The translations under genes were made by a program, and so were the position numbers. A DNA stretch of 64,000 nt. Source: Sporosarcina sp. Marseille-Q4063 (GTDB lineage: Bacteria; Bacillota; Bacilli; Bacillales_A; Planococcaceae). Below the pieces are notes generated by a model, which was not told where the DNA came from, ran no database searches, and worked only from the letters and a program-made list of their open reading frames with translations. Shown piece by piece: positions 26,661 to 36,830 of the stretch (position 1 is the first letter of the stretch; the number at the start of each line of letters is the position of its first letter). The stretch spans positions 744,001 through 808,000 of the forward strand of contig NZ_CP070502.1 in the NCBI RefSeq assembly GCF_018309085.1, read 5' to 3'.

Positions 26661-29336
26661 TTAATAAGAAGTAACATCCGAAAGCCGTTCCAAATCATTT
26701 TCCGTAATGAACACATCACGTGCGCGACTTCCCCGTTGCTCTGATATGAAACCATGCTTTTCAATGCTGTCCATCAATCTTGCAGCACGGTTATAACCAA
26801 TACTGAAGTTACGTTGCAAGAGTGACGTAGAGGCACTTCCTTGTTCATAAATAAATAAACAAGCCTCCTCAAATAAAGGATCATTGTCCTCTTCTTCAAC
26901 CGCTGTTTTCAATAACTCTTCTTGCCCAAACAAATACTCAGGTTTTGCCTCACGTTGAACATGTTCTATTATACGTTCAATCTCGTCATCCGTTACAAAT
27001 GTCCCCTGCAAACGAACAGAAGCCGATTGACCATTTCCCAGATACAACATATCGCCTTTACCAAGAAGGCGCTCTGCACCTATTGTATCGATAATTGTTC
27101 TAGAGTCAACCTGCGAGGAAACTGAAAATGCAATTCGCGTCGGTATATTCGCTTTAATCGTACCCGTAATTACATCAACAGATGGACGTTGCGTAGCGAT
27201 GATTAAATGAATGCCGCAAGCACGCGCTTTTTGGGCAATTCGAATAATCGACACTTCAACATCAGCCGGCGACATCATCATTAGATCTGATAGTTCATCA
27301 ATCACGATTAATAGATAAGGCATTTTCAATGAATATTGCTTATTTTCCTCGACAACTTTGTTATAGCGTTCAATATCGCGAACGCCCATATGTGCAAGTA
27401 ATTCATAACGTCTTTCCATTTCAGCAACCGCCCACTTCAATGCGGCCGTCGCTGCTTTCACATCCGTAATAACCGGACTGATCAGATGCGGTATGCCATT
27501 AAATGGGGCCAACTCTACCATTTTCGGATCGATAAGCATCATTTTCAAGTCTGAAGGCGTCGCCTTGTAGAGAAGGCTGACAAGAAGCGAATTAATGCAA
27601 ACGGATTTCCCAGAACCTGTAGCTCCGGCAATTAGTCCATGTGGCATTTTTCGCAAATCAAGCGTTACAGGCTCGCCAGTTAAACCGAGGCCTAGAACAG
27701 CCTCTAGTGGCGAAGTTGAAGTTCGAAATTCTTCGGAATTAATGACTTCTGATATTCGAACCGGCCTCGTATTTCGATTAGGAATTTCAATACCGATTGA
27801 ACTTTTCCCCGGAATCGGCGCTTGAATCCGTATTTCTTTGGCAGCTAATGTCAGTTTCAAGTCATCCGTCAAATTTCTAACACGGCTAACTTTGGTCCCC
27901 TGCCCTACCGTCAATTCAAAACGAGTTACTGTAGGTCCTTGAACAGCATCAATCACCGTTGCTTTAACGCCGAAATGGGATAAAGACTCTTCAAGTTTAC
28001 CAGATTGGGATTCTAACCATTCCGTGTCTTCGATTTGTAATTCTGGCGCGATTAATAATTCCGATGACGGAAACACATAATGTTCCTCAGTCGAATTTTC
28101 CTGATGATCAATTATTTCTTTTTCTACAACTTCTGGTTTCTCTACAACTTTTTCTATTGTTACTTCTGGTTGTTTGTTAATCTGTACTGGTTGTTTAGTA
28201 GATAACTTAGCTTTATCACTTTTCAACATAAGTACATTAAAAGGAACGATGCGTTCTCGTTTCTTTTCGATGACTTCTGGTTCTGGTTCAATATCGTCAT
28301 TTGAATCGATAACTGGTTCTGGTTCTTTATCAATAATTATTTCTTGCTCTGTAGTTTTTTCCTCCACTACTTCTGGATCCAATATAGACTCTTGATACGA
28401 ATCTAAATTGAGTTGTTGTTCTTCTATAGCGGATACATCTGGTTTTTCCAGTGAAAGTTTATCTTCCAATAGTTCTACAGGTTCAGATTTATATTTGATT
28501 CCTTCTTTAAAAATCTCAGTTTCTTCTTTAACGACGTCATCTTTTTCATTATTAATAAAGTTCTCTTCTTCTTCAATTTCCCCTGATTCCCTAGTAGACT
28601 CTTGATGTTGTTCATCTACTAAAGTAGCTACAGCTGACTTTTGCAGGGTGAAATTATCTTCTACTGGTTTTACAGGTTCAGAAATAAACTCGGTTTCTTC
28701 TTTAACTTGATTAGTTTCTTCCTCATGTAATTCTTTTACCATTGCTTCGGGTTCCAAAATAGACTCCCGATAAGAATCTAAAAAAGCCAGTTCATCTTTT
28801 ATAGTAGGAACATCTGTATTTTGCAGGGTAAATTTGGTTTCTTCTTTAACGACTTCGACTTCTTTTTTAAATCCAACGGCCGGTTTTCGATTTGCAAAAC
28901 CATATATCGGTGATGGTACATGCGTCGGACTAAACCCCCGCGTTCCTTTAATTGACGATTTCTGTTCTATAGGATAATCGTTCGTTTCTGTTTCAACAGT
29001 AATGTTTTTTTCTTTTTGTTTTTTACCTGCTCTATGAATATTTGTCGGAACATCTTTTCCCGGCCATCTTTCGTTTTGATACAATGGGACTGTTTCAAAT
29101 TCATCAATCGTTTTTTCTGATACGTTTTTAGTTTTCGTAATTTGAGTATTCTCTTCGTCTTCGTCCCAACCATAAATCTCGGCATCTGTAATGATTGGAA
29201 AACGAAATGTCGGACGTTCTTTTTCTTCTGTTTCTACAGTAGCGTTAGCATGTTCACCATTTTGATCGAATGCTTCTTCGCCCTCTTCATCCTTGTCAGT
29301 AACTAATCGGTCTAGAATTCTTTTAAACCAACTCAA
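26661..29336 (-). CDS. sftA: Soluble FtsK-type DNA translocase SftA
   Basis: About 891 residues. It is a cytoplasmic FtsK/SpoIIIE-family motor that clears chromosome DNA from the division septum. It lacks the N-terminal membrane helices of SpoIIIE. The first half (about residues 1-440) is a long, Glu/Lys-rich, probably disordered linker. The RecA-like motor follows with GATGSGKS (about 570-577) and DELSDLMMM, and a C-terminal winged-helix gamma domain ends it. The start could be TTG at 29336, eight bases after GAG in GAGTGAT, or GTG at 29345; homologs begin M-S-W. The variable linker contains repeated EPE and KEET motifs. Confidence 0.93.
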   Translation of the reverse strand: MSWFKRILDRLVTDKDEEGEEAFDQNGEHANATVETEEKERPTFRFPIITDAEIYGWDEDEENTQITKTKNVSEKTIDEFETVPLYQNERWPGKDVPTNIHRAGKKQKEKNITVETETNDYPIEQKSSIKGTRGFSPTHVPSPIYGFANRKPAVGFKKEVEVVKEETKFTLQNTDVPTIKDELAFLDSYRESILEPEAMVKELHEEETNQVKEETEFISEPVKPVEDNFTLQKSAVATLVDEQHQESTRESGEIEEEENFINNEKDDVVKEETEIFKEGIKYKSEPVELLEDKLSLEKPDVSAIEEQQLNLDSYQESILDPEVVEEKTTEQEIIIDKEPEPVIDSNDDIEPEPEVIEKKRERIVPFNVLMLKSDKAKLSTKQPVQINKQPEVTIEKVVEKPEVVEKEIIDHQENSTEEHYVFPSSELLIAPELQIEDTEWLESQSGKLEESLSHFGVKATVIDAVQGPTVTRFELTVGQGTKVSRVRNLTDDLKLTLAAKEIRIQAPIPGKSSIGIEIPNRNTRPVRISEVINSEEFRTSTSPLEAVLGLGLTGEPVTLDLRKMPHGLIAGATGSGKSVCINSLLVSLLYKATPSDLKMMLIDPKMVELAPFNGIPHLISPVITDVKAATAALKWAVAEMERRYELLAHMGVRDIERYNKVVEENKQYSLKMPYLLIVIDELSDLMMMSPADVEVSIIRIAQKARACGIHLIIATQRPSVDVITGTIKANIPTRIAFSVSSQVDSRTIIDTIGAERLLGKGDMLYLGNGQSASVRLQGTFVTDDEIERIIEHVQREAKPEYLFGQEELLKTAVEEEDNDPLFEEACLFIYEQGSASTSLLQRNFSIGYNRAARLMDSIEKHGFISEQRGSRARDVFITENDLERLSDVTSY

Positions 29337-29411
29337 GCAAATCACTCATTTCATGTCGATTAGTCTATTTTAGCAGTTTAACAAAGCCTAAATCAAATTT
29401 TATACTAAAAT

Positions 29412-29442
29412 AAGAAAAACGTACCAGAAGGCACGTTTTTTC
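29412..29442 (-). terminator. Terminator between ytpR and sftA
   Basis: AACGTGCC and GGTACGTT stem with TTCT loop, then TTTTTC on the minus strand; suggests sftA has its own promoter. Confidence 0.78.
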
Positions 29443-29447
29443 ATTTG

Positions 29448-30053
29448 CTACTTAATATATGGCTGTCCAACAACACTTTTTTCATCAAGAACTAGAATGC
29501 CTGAACCTTCCTCCGCATCAGGCAAGGCTAATTCAGATGCAGAGCAAATCATTCCCGATGATGCAACGCCGCGAAGTTCAGCATCTTTGATGACCAATCC
29601 AGAGGGCATAACGGCCCCTACTTTTGCGACGACTACTTTTTGATTTGCATCTACATTTGATGCACCGCAAACGATTTGAAGTGTTTCACTTCCAACATCT
29701 ACCGTGCAAACATTTAGTCTGTCTGCATTAGGGTGCTTATCTTTTTTTACAACATGACCGATAACAAATTTCGGAGATAAATCAACATCAAGTTCCAAAT
29801 CTACATGATTCTCTCGTAGCGCCTGTTGAACTTTCTCGATAATTTCTTCCGTTAATTCAACTTCACCGTTTGCTTCCACTTTTACATAATTCGCAGCATT
29901 GAATAGATTAAACGCTACGATTTTCTGTGTTTCTGCATCTTTAATTACGGTTACATCTCCGATATTTTCATTCATTGTCTCTTTCGGTTTTTCTAACTCA
30001 AGCTGAACCAACAATACATTCCCGACACCTTGTTCATTATAAAAAGCAATCAT
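29448..30053 (-). CDS. ytpR: YtpR, tRNA-binding-domain protein
   Basis: A 201-residue protein with a C-terminal EMAP/Trbp111-type tRNA-binding OB fold (about residues 95-200), seen in [20 protein letters not shown] and [15 protein letters not shown]. The domain is shared with the beta subunit of phenylalanyl-tRNA synthetase, but this is a separate single protein as in B. subtilis, with the same length. The ATG at 30053 is chosen because GGAAAGGAAAA precedes it and the gene starts four bases after the ytpQ stop. Its precise RNA target is unknown. Confidence 0.92.
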   Translation of the reverse strand: MIAFYNEQGVGNVLLVQLELEKPKETMNENIGDVTVIKDAETQKIVAFNLFNAANYVKVEANGEVELTEEIIEKVQQALRENHVDLELDVDLSPKFVIGHVVKKDKHPNADRLNVCTVDVGSETLQIVCGASNVDANQKVVVAKVGAVMPSGLVIKDAELRGVASSGMICSASELALPDAEEGSGILVLDEKSVVGQPYIK

Positions 30054-30057
30054 TTTA

Positions 30058-30870
30058 TTATTTTCCTTTCCTTCGTGCAACACGATTTTTCGCCATGATG
30101 AAAATAGGCTCTAATTTTCCATCTTCATATATAAAAGACAGTGATGTAACTGGAACCGTTCCTTTGGTAAAGAAGTGCATCGTCATTTGCGCAAGTACGT
30201 CATAACCTGTTTTATTTCGAATGTCGCCGATAATTAGCACATCCTGATGTGGAACTGAAACGGTCATATCTCCTTCAATTTTTCCTTCCATTTCTTTTAG
30301 GAATGCGCTATTCAATATACGGCTTGCGTCGTACCCATCATTATTATTAATGAAGTAATAGCTGTTGCCATCGACTTCGTCTTTTTTCATAGCAGTCGGC
30401 AATGATCTAACGCGAAAAATCGCGGCTTCCATGAGTTCAGTTTCCGATTGACCGAGTGCTTCCAGCATACCTTCATCAATTAAACGATATGTTTTCCCTA
30501 AATCCAATGCATAATAAATTCTTGTTTCAGCTGTATGATCTTTCATGATAAAACGTTTTCCCTCGGCTGTTTCCTCTGGAAATGACGTGGATCTAATAAC
30601 CGGGTAAATTGGTCGATCAGCATTAAAGCCTTCTGCATGTTCGAGCTCCATCGCTTGGAATGTAGCTTCGATAGTATAAACGATTTCATCTATCGCAACA
30701 TCTTTTCTCTCATTATACCTCGATATTATCTCGGGTAATGAAATATCCATCCCCTTGTTCAATACTTTATGTTCAAGACGTACTCTATCTGCTTTCGCAT
30801 CGAATTCCCATACGAAGTTCTCTGAAGGCAGACGTTTTTTCAGAATGTTTACAAGTTCATTTGATTTCAT
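30058..30870 (-). CDS. ytpQ: DUF1444 family protein YtpQ
   Basis: A 270-residue soluble protein of the DUF1444 family. It shows the family's [13 protein letters not shown] segment ([14 protein letters not shown]) and the [11 protein letters not shown] region. No catalytic motif can be named. It is immediately upstream of ytpR and surely cotranscribed. AGGAGG-like GGAGGC lies upstream of the ATG. Confidence 0.9.
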   Translation of the reverse strand: MKSNELVNILKKRLPSENFVWEFDAKADRVRLEHKVLNKGMDISLPEIISRYNERKDVAIDEIVYTIEATFQAMELEHAEGFNADRPIYPVIRSTSFPEETAEGKRFIMKDHTAETRIYYALDLGKTYRLIDEGMLEALGQSETELMEAAIFRVRSLPTAMKKDEVDGNSYYFINNNDGYDASRILNSAFLKEMEGKIEGDMTVSVPHQDVLIIGDIRNKTGYDVLAQMTMHFFTKGTVPVTSLSFIYEDGKLEPIFIMAKNRVARRKGK

Positions 30871-30890
30871 TATTTAACAGCCTCCATTAA

Positions 30891-30940
30891 AAAGAACGGT
30901 TTCCGTTTTATTACGGGATACCGTTCGTTATTTTTTTGTT
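30891..30940 (-). terminator. Terminator of the lipoprotein gene
   Basis: ACGAACGGTATCCCGT pairs with ACGGAAACCGTTCT. The hairpin lies right after the stop of the upstream gene and before ytpQ; the T run TTTTAATGG is short. Confidence 0.65.
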
Positions 30941-30947
30941 ATAAGTT

Positions 30948-31454
30948 TTACTGAATTGAACGCAGGATTTCCATCATAACTGACAAATGATTTTCGACAT
31001 CTTTTTTATTCGAGAGAGTCGTGATTTTTGATCCGCCTACACTCGTAATAAGTTCTACTGTATCATCATTTTCAATCACCGCTGCAAAACCAAAAATATC
31101 GCCATCGGTAAATGATGTTTCTTTAATAATCTTTTTCGTTTCATCCGCCTTCAATAAATCATAAAAGAGGTGGCTGTCCGTTTCTTCATTTGGATTATTG
31201 AACAAGATGAAGGTATCGTTTTTCGTCGTTAAAATGATGTTTTGTGAATCTGATCCTTCTTTTATCGCAAAATCGCTTGGTTTATAAAATTTTACGCCAT
31301 CGATTTCCTCATTTGCAACTTTATTGTTTTCATAAAAAACTTTTTCAGCAGATTTCAATCCTTCATCGACTCTGTCTTCTAGGGATTTACCGCAGGCTGT
31401 AAGTAATAAAACAGACATAATTACGAGGAATATGAATTTCCATGAACGGAGCAT
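30948..31454 (-). CDS. Putative lipoprotein of unknown function
   Basis: A 168-residue exported protein. Residues 1-20 form a signal peptide ending in the lipobox LLTAC, with cysteine 21 the predicted lipidation site. The rest is a charged, mixed alpha/beta domain with no recognised family. It occupies the place where B. subtilis has the thioredoxin-like ytpP, but has no CxxC motif, so it is not a diverged ytpP. It has its own downstream hairpin. Confidence 0.8.
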   Translation of the reverse strand: MLRSWKFIFLVIMSVLLLTACGKSLEDRVDEGLKSAEKVFYENNKVANEEIDGVKFYKPSDFAIKEGSDSQNIILTTKNDTFILFNNPNEETDSHLFYDLLKADETKKIIKETSFTDGDIFGFAAVIENDDTVELITSVGGSKITTLSNKKDVENHLSVMMEILRSIQ

Positions 31455-31539
31455 TCGATTTTCTCCAATCTATTTGAGGTTTATTCTTATTTTAAGGTTC
31501 TTTCGATGTAGTTGCAACCCATTGGATTGTAGATAAGGA

Positions 31540-32052
31540 CTACAAAGAATATTGCCATTGTCCGATTAACAGTTGTAGGACATGTGCAAATAGATCTGTT
31601 CTGCTTACTGCTCCATTCGTCAATATACCGATTGCCCCTTCGTTATGACGAATATTTTTCTTACTAAAATAATCTTCCACGACTGGCCCCAATTCTTTTC
31701 CGCTTTGAACTTCGCGCGCAATTTCAACGGGCAACAGGATTTGCGCCCCGGCTGCCGTGAATTCAGTTCCGTCTGGTAGATGTAGCGCTCCCCAATTGCA
31801 TATGTATAGCTGATCATTAATTAATCTGACGCCGCCCTCTAACCCAATTCCGACAGCATTTTCTCCAGAATCACTCGCTTTTCTTGCCCGATTCAGCGCC
31901 CCTTCTTGTGTTTCTTCATCCCCAAAGGGTTGATCTGACACATCTGAACTGACACTTCTGCCAGTTATTTCCGCTTGTGGATAGTACTCTTTCAATACTT
32001 CTTCGCAAGCACGGAGTTTTGCTTTATTTGTCGTTCCGATGATGAAGTCCAT
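31540..32052 (-). CDS. DUF84 NTPase, inosine/xanthosine triphosphatase-like
   Basis: A 170-residue protein of the DUF84/YjjX family, which hydrolyses non-canonical purine triphosphates to keep them out of DNA and RNA. The start IIGTTNKAKLRACEEVL and SDQPFGDEETQEGALNRARKA are the family signatures. AAGGTG lies ahead of the ATG. It is downstream of the M42 peptidase gene across a hairpin. Confidence 0.87.
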   Translation of the reverse strand: MDFIIGTTNKAKLRACEEVLKEYYPQAEITGRSVSSDVSDQPFGDEETQEGALNRARKASDSGENAVGIGLEGGVRLINDQLYICNWGALHLPDGTEFTAAGAQILLPVEIAREVQSGKELGPVVEDYFSKKNIRHNEGAIGILTNGAVSRTDLFAHVLQLLIGQWQYSL

Positions 32053-32078
32053 TAATTTTCACACCTTCATTTGATTAT

Positions 32079-32115
32079 AAAAGCCGTCTTCCACGGGATG
32101 TGCAAGACGGCATCC
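32079..32115 (-). terminator. Terminator of the M42 peptidase gene
   Basis: GCCGTCTTGCACA... pairs with GGAAGACGGC, then TTTTATAATC on the minus strand, right after the stop codon. Confidence 0.8.
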
Positions 32116-32118
32116 AAA

Positions 32119-33192
32119 TTATACGTTACTTTTGATTGTATCAAGAGTCGTTTTATCGCATGATGTAACGAGTTTTACAAGCAGTTCTTTTGCTGCAGCG
32201 TAGTCGTCTGTATGAATGATTGAAGCCGCCGTGTGAATATAGCGTGAGCAAATACCGATGACCGCACTTGGAACCCCTTCATTGGCCATATGCACGCGCC
32301 CTGCGTCAGTTCCTCCTTGCGAGATGAAATACTGATACGGAATATTATGTGTCTCGGCAGTATCAAGTATGAACTCCCGCATTCCGCGATGTGTTACCAT
32401 TGAGCGGTCCATAATTCGTAATAGCGTCCCTTTTCCTAGCTGACCAAACTCATTTTTATCGCCAGAAGCGTCATTTGCCGGGCTTGCGTCTAGGGCAAAG
32501 AACAAATCCGGATCGATCATCGTCGCTGCCGTTTGTGCGCCGCGAAGTCCCACTTCTTCTAAAACGTTTGCGCCGGAATATAATGTGTTTGGTAGTTCTT
32601 TTCCGTGAACTTCTTTCAATAATTCAATTGCAAGACCGCAACCATAGCGATTATCCCATGCTTTCGCGAGAATTTTTTTATCGTTTGCCATTGGTGTGAA
32701 CGGACAAATCGGGACTATTTGTTGACCTGGTCGAATGCCAATTTTTTTCGCATCTTCTTTATCGTCAGCGCCTATATCAATCAACATATTTTTTATATCC
32801 ATAGGTTTCTTTCGGATTTCATCACTTAGTAAATGCGGAGGAATCGATCCAATAACCCCGATTATCGGGCCATTGTCTGTAATGATTTCTACACGCTGCG
32901 CAAGTAATACTTGGCTCCACCAACCGCCGAGTGTTTGAAAACGAATCATCCCGTTGTCTGTGACAGCGCTTACCATGAATCCGACTTCATCCATATGACC
33001 CGCAACCATGATACGAGGACTGTTTTCAGGACCTTTTCTAACTCCGAATATGCTTCCAAGATTGTCTTGAACGATTTCATCTGAGTACTTCGTAAGTTCT
33101 TCGCGCATATAGTTGCGCACCGCATGTTCGTTACCCGGTGCACCTGGAAGTTCCGTCAGTGTTTTAAACATTTTCAAAGTTTCGTTTTCCAT
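32119..33192 (-). CDS. ytoP: M42 family metallo-aminopeptidase, YtoP-like
   Basis: A 357-residue dinuclear-zinc aminopeptidase of family M42, expected to form large tetrahedral complexes that trim peptides in the cytoplasm. Metal and catalytic segments are visible: [11 protein letters not shown] (His and catalytic Asp/Glu region), [26 protein letters not shown] (catalytic Glu pair) and [10 protein letters not shown]. The C-terminal [12 protein letters not shown] holds the last His. ATG at 33192 is chosen over TTG at 33198 because GGAGG lies nine bases upstream of it. Confidence 0.93.
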   Translation of the reverse strand: MENETLKMFKTLTELPGAPGNEHAVRNYMREELTKYSDEIVQDNLGSIFGVRKGPENSPRIMVAGHMDEVGFMVSAVTDNGMIRFQTLGGWWSQVLLAQRVEIITDNGPIIGVIGSIPPHLLSDEIRKKPMDIKNMLIDIGADDKEDAKKIGIRPGQQIVPICPFTPMANDKKILAKAWDNRYGCGLAIELLKEVHGKELPNTLYSGANVLEEVGLRGAQTAATMIDPDLFFALDASPANDASGDKNEFGQLGKGTLLRIMDRSMVTHRGMREFILDTAETHNIPYQYFISQGGTDAGRVHMANEGVPSAVIGICSRYIHTAASIIHTDDYAAAKELLVKLVTSCDKTTLDTIKSNV

Positions 33193-33303
33193 TAACAATA
33201 GCCTCCAATTTTTCAGTAAAAGTAATTCCGCCCTTAAAATATGTACACTATTCAGTGTAGACGATTATTCAGAAATATTCCATCTTAAATTTAGGGAACC
33301 GAA

Positions 33304-33921
33304 TTATTGATTAAAATTATCAGTAAAGTAATAATATCTGAAGCCGTTACCTGTTCGCTCAAACTTCATCTTGGAATCTTCAAATGACTTTTCAAGTTGT
33401 TCCGTTGCGATTTGGAAGCGGGTATTTTTGTTTTGTGATACAAGTAATAGCTGTTGATAGTCGTCTGGTCCATATCTATTGTTAATAGATATATCAATTA
33501 ACAAGTCACATGCTTCATGTAAATAAACGAGTGTGTCAGAAAGAACTGAGTGAAATAATTCAAATTGTTTAGGTACGATAGCGCTATCCAATATTCTTTC
33601 CGTATTAATCACTTCATTTTTCACAGCATAAATATCTTTTAGAGGTACGTCTAAATATGATTCTTCAACTATTAAATCATTAAGTATTTCATATGTAACG
33701 ACATAGTTTCCGTATACTTCTTCCAATTAGATATTAACTTTTTCATGTTTATGAATTGTATAGATATCGCCTACTTTTCCCGTACTTTGAAACAATAAAT
33801 ATACAACTAATATTGCGGGGAGTATCATCCAAGCTTTTAAAACAGGCTTTTTTTCCTTTCTATTCATTTCCCCCATCGTCCGACGAAAATTCTTTTGTGT
33901 TTCAGTCAACTTATTTTTCAT
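33304..33921 (-). pseudogene. Membrane-anchored protein gene split by an in-frame TAA
   Basis: Two frames that are exactly in phase are separated by one TAA (33729-33727). The upstream piece (start ATG 33921, GGGCGGG seven bases upstream) encodes a charged N-terminus and a membrane helix (AWMILPAILVVYLLF) ending KHEKVNI. The downstream piece begins TTG GAA GAA directly after the TAA, has no ribosome site, and encodes 140 residues of an acidic, helical, extracellular-type domain ending FTDNFNQ. The simplest reading is one gene of about 205 residues with a nonsense mutation or sequencing error, or two genes with stop-start reinitiation. Family not recognised. Confidence 0.6.
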
Positions 33922-34169
33922 TCGAGTTCCCGCCCTATGCCTTTTCACTTTGAGAATTCATCTATCAAAAGACTTATTATCAAGCGTTTCATTAGGAACT
34001 TACTCACACTTTAATCTTACGAAACTTATCAGAATAAATCCACAGTTCTTTTAAACTTATTTTTTTAATGAAACACGGCTTAGATTCCTGTAGAATTTCA
34101 CGACCATTATATACTCCGTCCATTAATTTGTGATACACTAAAACAAAGACTTGTTGGGAGGGTAATCCT

Positions 34170-34484
34170 ATGAAATTTAAAGATTTTCTAGCTGGCATTT
34201 TAACAGGCGTCGCAGCTGGCATTGTCGTTGGTAAGGTTATTGACCGTGTCGATCCGAATGTTCCTGCTGATTCCGTATTAAAAACGATAAAAGACTCGTT
34301 TAAAGAAGAAGGCCCGATCGATGGCTCATGGATTGTCATGAAGCCTGAACCATTTCAAAATAACGTGATTAAAATGACTGTTTACCGCGGAGGGATCTCC
34401 CGTATCAAGAACGGCGAACTTGAACAATTTGAGTTTGCTGCTAATTCGTCAACAGGCACTGTTGTTGAACTAACTAAAATATAA
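34170..34484 (+). CDS. ytzB: YtzB-like small PepSY-type membrane protein
   Basis: A 104-residue protein with a glycine/alanine-rich N-terminal membrane segment (FLAGILTGVAAGIVVGKVI) and a C-terminal small domain similar to PepSY (VYRGGISRIKNGELEQFEF). Location before ytnP matches B. subtilis ytzB, also about 104 residues. GGGAGGG precedes the ATG. Function is unknown. Confidence 0.82.
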   Translation: MKFKDFLAGILTGVAAGIVVGKVIDRVDPNVPADSVLKTIKDSFKEEGPIDGSWIVMKPEPFQNNVIKMTVYRGGISRIKNGELEQFEFAANSSTGTVVELTKI

Positions 34485-34486
34485 AA

Positions 34487-34535
34487 TAAAAACCGTTACC
34501 TATCGAGGATTCCCCAGAAGGTAACGGTTTTTTGT
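34487..34535. terminator. Bidirectional terminator between ytzB and ytnP
   Basis: AAAACCGTTACCT and AAGGTAACGGTTTT form the stem in a convergent gap. Confidence 0.88.
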
Positions 34536-34539
34536 TTAT

Positions 34540-35394
34540 TTATTCCTGAAACTTCGATTTTTTTACGCATTCGACAATTTTCTTGCCTGACTCGTCCCAT
34601 TTCACAAGTCTGTATACTGCATCGTGGTAGAAGCTGAACCAGTAATTTCCTTCCAGTCCTTCCTTCATAAGCTTTTCTTTCGCAAAAATAGAATCCATTG
34701 GATAATCATCATATGACAGCACCCAAAGTGGATTACTATGCGCATGTGTTGGCATCAAGTCACCCATATGTAAAATCGATTCATCATTTCGAGTTAATTT
34801 GATTACTGAATGGCCGTTACTGTGGCCGCCGGTATGAATCATTTCAATACCTGGGAGTACAGTTAAACTATTTTTAAACGTTTTGACTTGATCCTGAACG
34901 GGTTCCCAATTTTCTTTCCAATACGTGTTCCCGGATCGAATATTCGGGTTTCGCATTTCATCCCATTCTACTTGAGATGTGTAAATGATTGCGTTTGGAA
35001 ATACAGAAACAAGCTGTTCGTTTTCCCATTTAGTCAGACCTGCCGCATGGTCATTATGTAAATGCGTCATTAGTATAATATCGATATCACTCGGAGTTAG
35101 ATCAAGCTCACTTAGGTTTTCTTCCACATGTGATTCAGCGGTCACACCAAGATTTCGCTTCATTTTCTCATTAAGTTTACCGTTCCCCAACCCAGTATCT
35201 ATTAATATATTCTTATTTTCATATTGAAGTAAAATTGGATCAGTTCGTAGTTCGATCAAGTTATTTTCATCCACTTCATACCTGCGCGACCACAAAACTT
35301 TCGGAACAGGACCAAACATCGTCCCGCCGTCTAAAAAGTTTAGTCCCCCATTTAACCAGTTCAATTTCATATCATGAAAAATAAATTCATTCAA
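34540..35394 (-). CDS. ytnP: Metallo-beta-lactamase-fold hydrolase, YtnP-like
   Basis: A 284-residue hydrolase with the zinc motif HLHNDHAAG (H111, H113, D115, H116) and a distal His in HTGGHSNGH and GDLMPTHAH. It resembles acyl-homoserine lactonase-type quorum-quenching enzymes; the B. subtilis ortholog YtnP has been described as a lactonase-like protein that interferes with Streptomyces signalling. The start is TTG with GGGGGAG six bases upstream. It lies 23 bases after dat and is probably cotranscribed with it. Confidence 0.9.
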   Translation of the reverse strand: MNEFIFHDMKLNWLNGGLNFLDGGTMFGPVPKVLWSRRYEVDENNLIELRTDPILLQYENKNILIDTGLGNGKLNEKMKRNLGVTAESHVEENLSELDLTPSDIDIILMTHLHNDHAAGLTKWENEQLVSVFPNAIIYTSQVEWDEMRNPNIRSGNTYWKENWEPVQDQVKTFKNSLTVLPGIEMIHTGGHSNGHSVIKLTRNDESILHMGDLMPTHAHSNPLWVLSYDDYPMDSIFAKEKLMKEGLEGNYWFSFYHDAVYRLVKWDESGKKIVECVKKSKFQE

Positions 35395-35417
35395 TTAGCT
35401 CTCCCCCAAAAGTTGTT

Positions 35418-36272
35418 TTAGATTGTCCCCTTCAACGGCTTCGGTATTTGTGCAGAAAATGCATCCTGCAATTTTTTAGTAATCGTCCCCCGTTTACCGC
35501 TACCGATTTCACGCCCGTCGATGACTGTAACCGGCATCACTTCTGCCGTTGTCGATGTGTAAAAGAATTCATCCATTTCAAATGCCTCGTCAAGTGTAAA
35601 CGCCTCTTCCACCACTGGAATATCGAGTTCCTTGCATAAGCCTAGAACGACATGACGAGTTATACCTTCTAATATTAAATTCGAAACGGGATGTGTGTAG
35701 ACGACGCCGTCTTTTATCCCAAACATATTTGTCGAGGAGCCTTCTGTCACAAGTCCGTCTCGATGAAGAATCGCTTCCGGGCAACCAGCTTCACGTGCTT
35801 CTTGTTTCGCTAAAACGCTTCCAAGCAAATTCAAACTTTTTATATCGCAGCGCAACCAACGAATGTCATCAACCGACTTAACCGCTACCCCATTTTCCAT
35901 ATCCTCTACGGGTCTTTCTCCTTCTACTGCATAAGCTGTAACAACAGCCGGTACTGATGGATCTGGAAAATGATGCGTTCTAGTCGAGGCTCCACGTGTT
36001 ACTTGCATATAAATATGGCCATTCGAAATATTATTTACCTTTAATAATTCTTCGGCTACGTTAATTAGCTGCTGTTCGGAAAAAGGAATTGTCATTTTTA
36101 TTTTTGCCGCACTTGCGAACAATCTTTGGAAATGTTCTTTTAATGTAAATAATTCATCATGATAAACTTTAATGACTTCGTAAACACCGTCTCCAAAATA
36201 ATAACCTCTGTCATCAATCGAAATTCTTAACTCATCACGTTTTGTAAACTGTCCATCGATAAAATAAATCAT
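35418..36272 (-). CDS. dat: D-amino acid aminotransferase
   Basis: A 284-residue class IV PLP aminotransferase that interconverts D-alanine and D-glutamate with their oxo acids, feeding cell-wall precursors. The PLP lysine is at CDIKSLNLL (K145, the position of the catalytic lysine in the Bacillus enzyme), with YFGDGVYEVIKVY at residues 25-37 and EGSSTNMF as the cofactor-binding segment. No branched-chain aminotransferase features stand out. Cotranscribed with ytnP. Confidence 0.93.
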   Translation of the reverse strand: MIYFIDGQFTKRDELRISIDDRGYYFGDGVYEVIKVYHDELFTLKEHFQRLFASAAKIKMTIPFSEQQLINVAEELLKVNNISNGHIYMQVTRGASTRTHHFPDPSVPAVVTAYAVEGERPVEDMENGVAVKSVDDIRWLRCDIKSLNLLGSVLAKQEAREAGCPEAILHRDGLVTEGSSTNMFGIKDGVVYTHPVSNLILEGITRHVVLGLCKELDIPVVEEAFTLDEAFEMDEFFYTSTTAEVMPVTVIDGREIGSGKRGTITKKLQDAFSAQIPKPLKGTI

Positions 36273-36422
36273 TTAGTCAATTCCTCTTTTCATTTTCATA
36301 ACACTACTATTAATATATTCTATCTCCTCTTCTATTTTTACATGTTTAGCTAACAAAATAAAGCACAATGTGTAAATCCTTTCTTTTCATTGAATTGTCG
36401 TGCAATTCTCGGAAGTTTAAGG

Positions 36423-36428
36423 TATAAT
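36423..36428 (+). promoter_or_regulatory. Possible -10 box upstream of ytzE
   Basis: A perfect TATAAT lies 143 bases before the ytzE start. No good -35 hexamer is seen at the right distance (GTGCAA at 17 bases), so support is weak. It would imply a leader of about 140 bases in which no known riboswitch was recognised. Confidence 0.35.
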
Positions 36429-36571
36429 TATATTAGCAGAACATTCCAACCAACAAGACTATTAACTAAGGGAAGGAAGTGCGGCTCAGAAGCGATTTCA
36501 ACGTATAGCAACATTCACAGATATCATGACCATTGGTTCTTGGAGTATGATGACAAAGGAGTGTTTTACAC

Positions 36572-36790
36572 TTGAAAACAACTACAACTGATCGTATGCT
36601 TACCCGGGTTAAAGATGTCTATCTGTATGTACGCGAAAACGGAACAGTGACGACACAAAATGTTGTCGATGAATTCGATATCACTTCCCGAACGGCACAG
36701 AGGGATTTAAACGTCTTGAAATATAACGACCTCGTAACAAGTCCTGTTCGCGGAAAATGGACGACTACATCTAAAGAAGTGATTTATTGA
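36572..36790 (+). CDS. ytzE: DeoR-type winged-helix regulator, YtzE-like
   Basis: A 72-residue protein made of a single DeoR-type helix-turn-helix (VTTQNVVDEFDITSRTAQRDL, about residues 24-44) and a wing (VTSPVRGKWTTT). It lacks the sensor domain of full DeoR proteins. The start is TTG with AAAGGAGTG eight bases upstream. The syntenic B. subtilis gene is ytzE. Target unknown. Confidence 0.87.
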   Translation: MKTTTTDRMLTRVKDVYLYVRENGTVTTQNVVDEFDITSRTAQRDLNVLKYNDLVTSPVRGKWTTTSKEVIY

Positions 36791-36830
36791 AAAAAAGGCC
36801 GATACGCAAATGCGAACGGCCTTTTTCTTA
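36789..36830. terminator. Bidirectional terminator between ytzE and rsuA-type gene
   Basis: AAAAAGGCCG and CGGCCTTTTT stem in a convergent gap. Confidence 0.88.

Noticed and set aside
36525..36590. 21-codon upstream frame overlapping ytzE
   Set aside because: No ribosome site and no similarity to known leader peptides.
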